Assembly (NCBI RefSeq): GCF_019802045.1
Contig: NZ_JAHVHU010000010.1
Location: forward strand, 186,001 to 250,000
From: Membranihabitans marinus
GTDB lineage: Bacteria > Bacteroidota > Bacteroidia > Chitinophagales > Saprospiraceae
Reading direction: 5' to 3'
DNA: 64,000 nucleotides
The notes under the pieces were generated by a model. That model did not search any database. It was not told where the DNA came from and was given only the letters and a program-made list of their open reading frames with translations. This document shows, piece after piece, positions 62,903-64,000 of the stretch; within the stretch, counting starts at the first letter, position 1, and each line of letters starts with the position of its first letter. The translations under genes were made by a program, and so were the position numbers.

Positions 62903-63829
62903 ATGAACCGTATGAATCCATCTGAATTGAATGATATTCCCCGAATCATAGGCCAATACAGCGGTAAATCCAAGGGCCCTTTGTTGTTTGTGACTGCGGG
63001 AATTCATGGAAACGAACCAAGTGGCATAATGGCACTGAAGAAAGTATTTCAGGAACTGGACAAGGTCCGGCCTGACCTATCCGGAACGATGGTTGGCGTG
63101 AGCGGAAACAGAAAGGCGTTAGCTAAAAACGTGCGCTATATTGATGAAGACCTGAACCGGACCTGGACCGAAGACAATATCAATAATCCAGATAAGGACT
63201 CCCACGAGCAAAAGGAGATGTTTGAGATCATCGATACCTTGAATCAATTTCCCGCCCATCACTACACCAAACGGATATTTCTGGATTGTCACACGACTTC
63301 TTCTGCCAGTGTGCCTTATATTTCGGTCCAGGAGGTGAACAATAATGATGAATGGGCTCATCATTTCCCAACATATATTGTCCGGGGGTTCAGTGATATT
63401 ATTACAGGAGATATCGATCACTATCTGAGTCGGATTGGTATGACAGGTTTTGTATTCGAGGGAGGAGAACATACAGATATCCGGTCAGTAGAAAATCATG
63501 AAGGAATGATCTGGCTTGCATTGCGTGAAGCCTGTGGGCTTGACCTCCAGCTGATCCCGACCTATCCGGAATGTGTAGAAAAGTTTAGTGTAAAAAACAG
63601 CCCGTCGCAAAAGACCTTTGAGATCGTGCATCGGCATGGTCTGTCAAAAGACGATGTTTTTGCAATGGAGCCCGGTTACGAAAACTTCCAAAAAATCACG
63701 AAAGGAGAACACTTAGCTACACAAAATGGCCAAAGACTGGTCAGTGAATGGGATGCCCATATCTTCCTCCCACTCTATCAGGCCAGCGGGAATGACGGAT
63801 TTTTTGTGATCCAGGAGGTGGGTAAATGA
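62903..63829 (+). CDS. AstE/aspartoacylase-family zinc hydrolase
   Basis: Zinc hydrolase of 308 residues with the M14-like fold of succinylglutamate desuccinylase and aspartoacylase. Zinc ligands are seen in GIHGNEPSG (His35, Glu38) and FLDCHTTSS (His130), the substrate-binding DLNR at 83-86, and the catalytic glutamate in FEGGEHTD (~186). It would cleave an amide bond next to a carboxylate. It is not part of an arginine-succinyl pathway here (no astA-D). It starts two bases after the ATP-grasp stop codon and closes the operon. What it removes is unknown. Confidence 0.88.
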   Translation: MNRMNPSELNDIPRIIGQYSGKSKGPLLFVTAGIHGNEPSGIMALKKVFQELDKVRPDLSGTMVGVSGNRKALAKNVRYIDEDLNRTWTEDNINNPDKDSHEQKEMFEIIDTLNQFPAHHYTKRIFLDCHTTSSASVPYISVQEVNNNDEWAHHFPTYIVRGFSDIITGDIDHYLSRIGMTGFVFEGGEHTDIRSVENHEGMIWLALREACGLDLQLIPTYPECVEKFSVKNSPSQKTFEIVHRHGLSKDDVFAMEPGYENFQKITKGEHLATQNGQRLVSEWDAHIFLPLYQASGNDGFFVIQEVGK

Positions 63830-63849
63830 TCTGCTGTGATAGAGTGTAA

Positions 63850-63894
63850 CAAAGGCATCTTGCCTTTGGAAGTCCTGGAGCTGGAAGCTCCAGC
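63850..63894. repeat. Two adjacent short palindromes after the QEGLA operon
   Basis: CAAAGGCA-TCT-TGCCTTTG (63850-63868) and CTGGAGCT-GGA-AGCTCCAG (63875-63893) each have an 8 bp stem and 3-base loop. The second can also fold around AGCTGGA/TCCAGCT. Intergenic palindrome repeats of this kind are often dispersed; the first can terminate the operon, though no T tract follows. Confidence 0.55.
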
Positions 63895-64000
63895 TACATT
63901 GCACTCGATGCCGGCGCTATTATGCCAGCCTTCATTGGATTTTGTCGGATATATTTTCTTATCGATTCTAAGGCAGATTCATTTCTAACGATATGATCAT

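Noticed and set aside
1-64000. CRISPR arrays, insertion sequences, prophage or replication origin
   Set aside because: No spaced direct-repeat array, transposase, integrase, DnaA-box cluster or phage gene was seen.

Overview
The window looks like chromosomal DNA from a member of the Bacteroidota, probably near the Saprospiria. The support is direct: a T9SS-type C-terminal sorting domain on the first (truncated) gene, several TAnnTTTG promoter boxes, DUF1573 and OmpA lipoproteins, a Bacteroidota-type LptD, N-sulfatases, and almost no Shine-Dalgarno sequences. There are no rRNA or tRNA genes, insertion sequences, phage genes or CRISPR arrays. Most of the window is housekeeping and metabolic DNA with compact operons.

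Layout. 1-7.0 kb: end of a secreted protein, sucC, xseA-xseB and a pair of M16 peptidases. 7.2-22.6 kb: a UbiB/AarF kinase, a heme-c/VCBS lipoprotein, a GMC oxidoreductase with its small subunit, TesB, LptD, a cell-wall amidase with SPOR domain, an MCE (MlaD-like) protein, an MscS channel and a LuxE-like protein. 22.8-24.6 kb: typA. 24.7-35.2 kb: a seven-gene minus-strand cluster with three sulfatases, three hydrolase or propeller proteins and an NRDE protein. 35.7-47.1 kb: ilvE, a small protein that may be a clamp-loader psi analogue, rdgB, lipoproteins, an S9 peptidase, an OmpA protein, an HsdR_N-domain protein, lnt and metG. 47.6-52.1 kb: a glycogen-type operon (debranching enzyme, glycosyltransferase, GH57 amylase). 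52.2-59.7 kb: a complete histidine operon, hisG-D-C-B-H-A-F-IE. 60.0-63.8 kb: a three-gene operon of a QEGLA/MATCAP-type metallopeptidase, a GshB-like ATP-grasp ligase and an AstE/aspartoacylase-like zinc hydrolase.

Two points stand out. The his operon is preceded by an unannotated 20-residue leader peptide with five histidine codons, two of them adjacent and three more adjacent after a two-codon gap. It is followed by mutually exclusive antiterminator and terminator helices, a textbook transcription attenuator readable directly from the sequence. The last operon pairs an ATP-grasp ligase with two metallohydrolases, one of them related to the tubulin carboxypeptidase MATCAP. This resembles the logic of the eukaryotic tubulin tyrosination cycle and may be a ligation/removal system on an unknown bacterial peptide or metabolite; that function is inference.

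Other items include a short dispersed repeat that appears to have entered the N-terminal coding region of an esterase and recurs between hisD and hisG, and several long intergenic hairpins.
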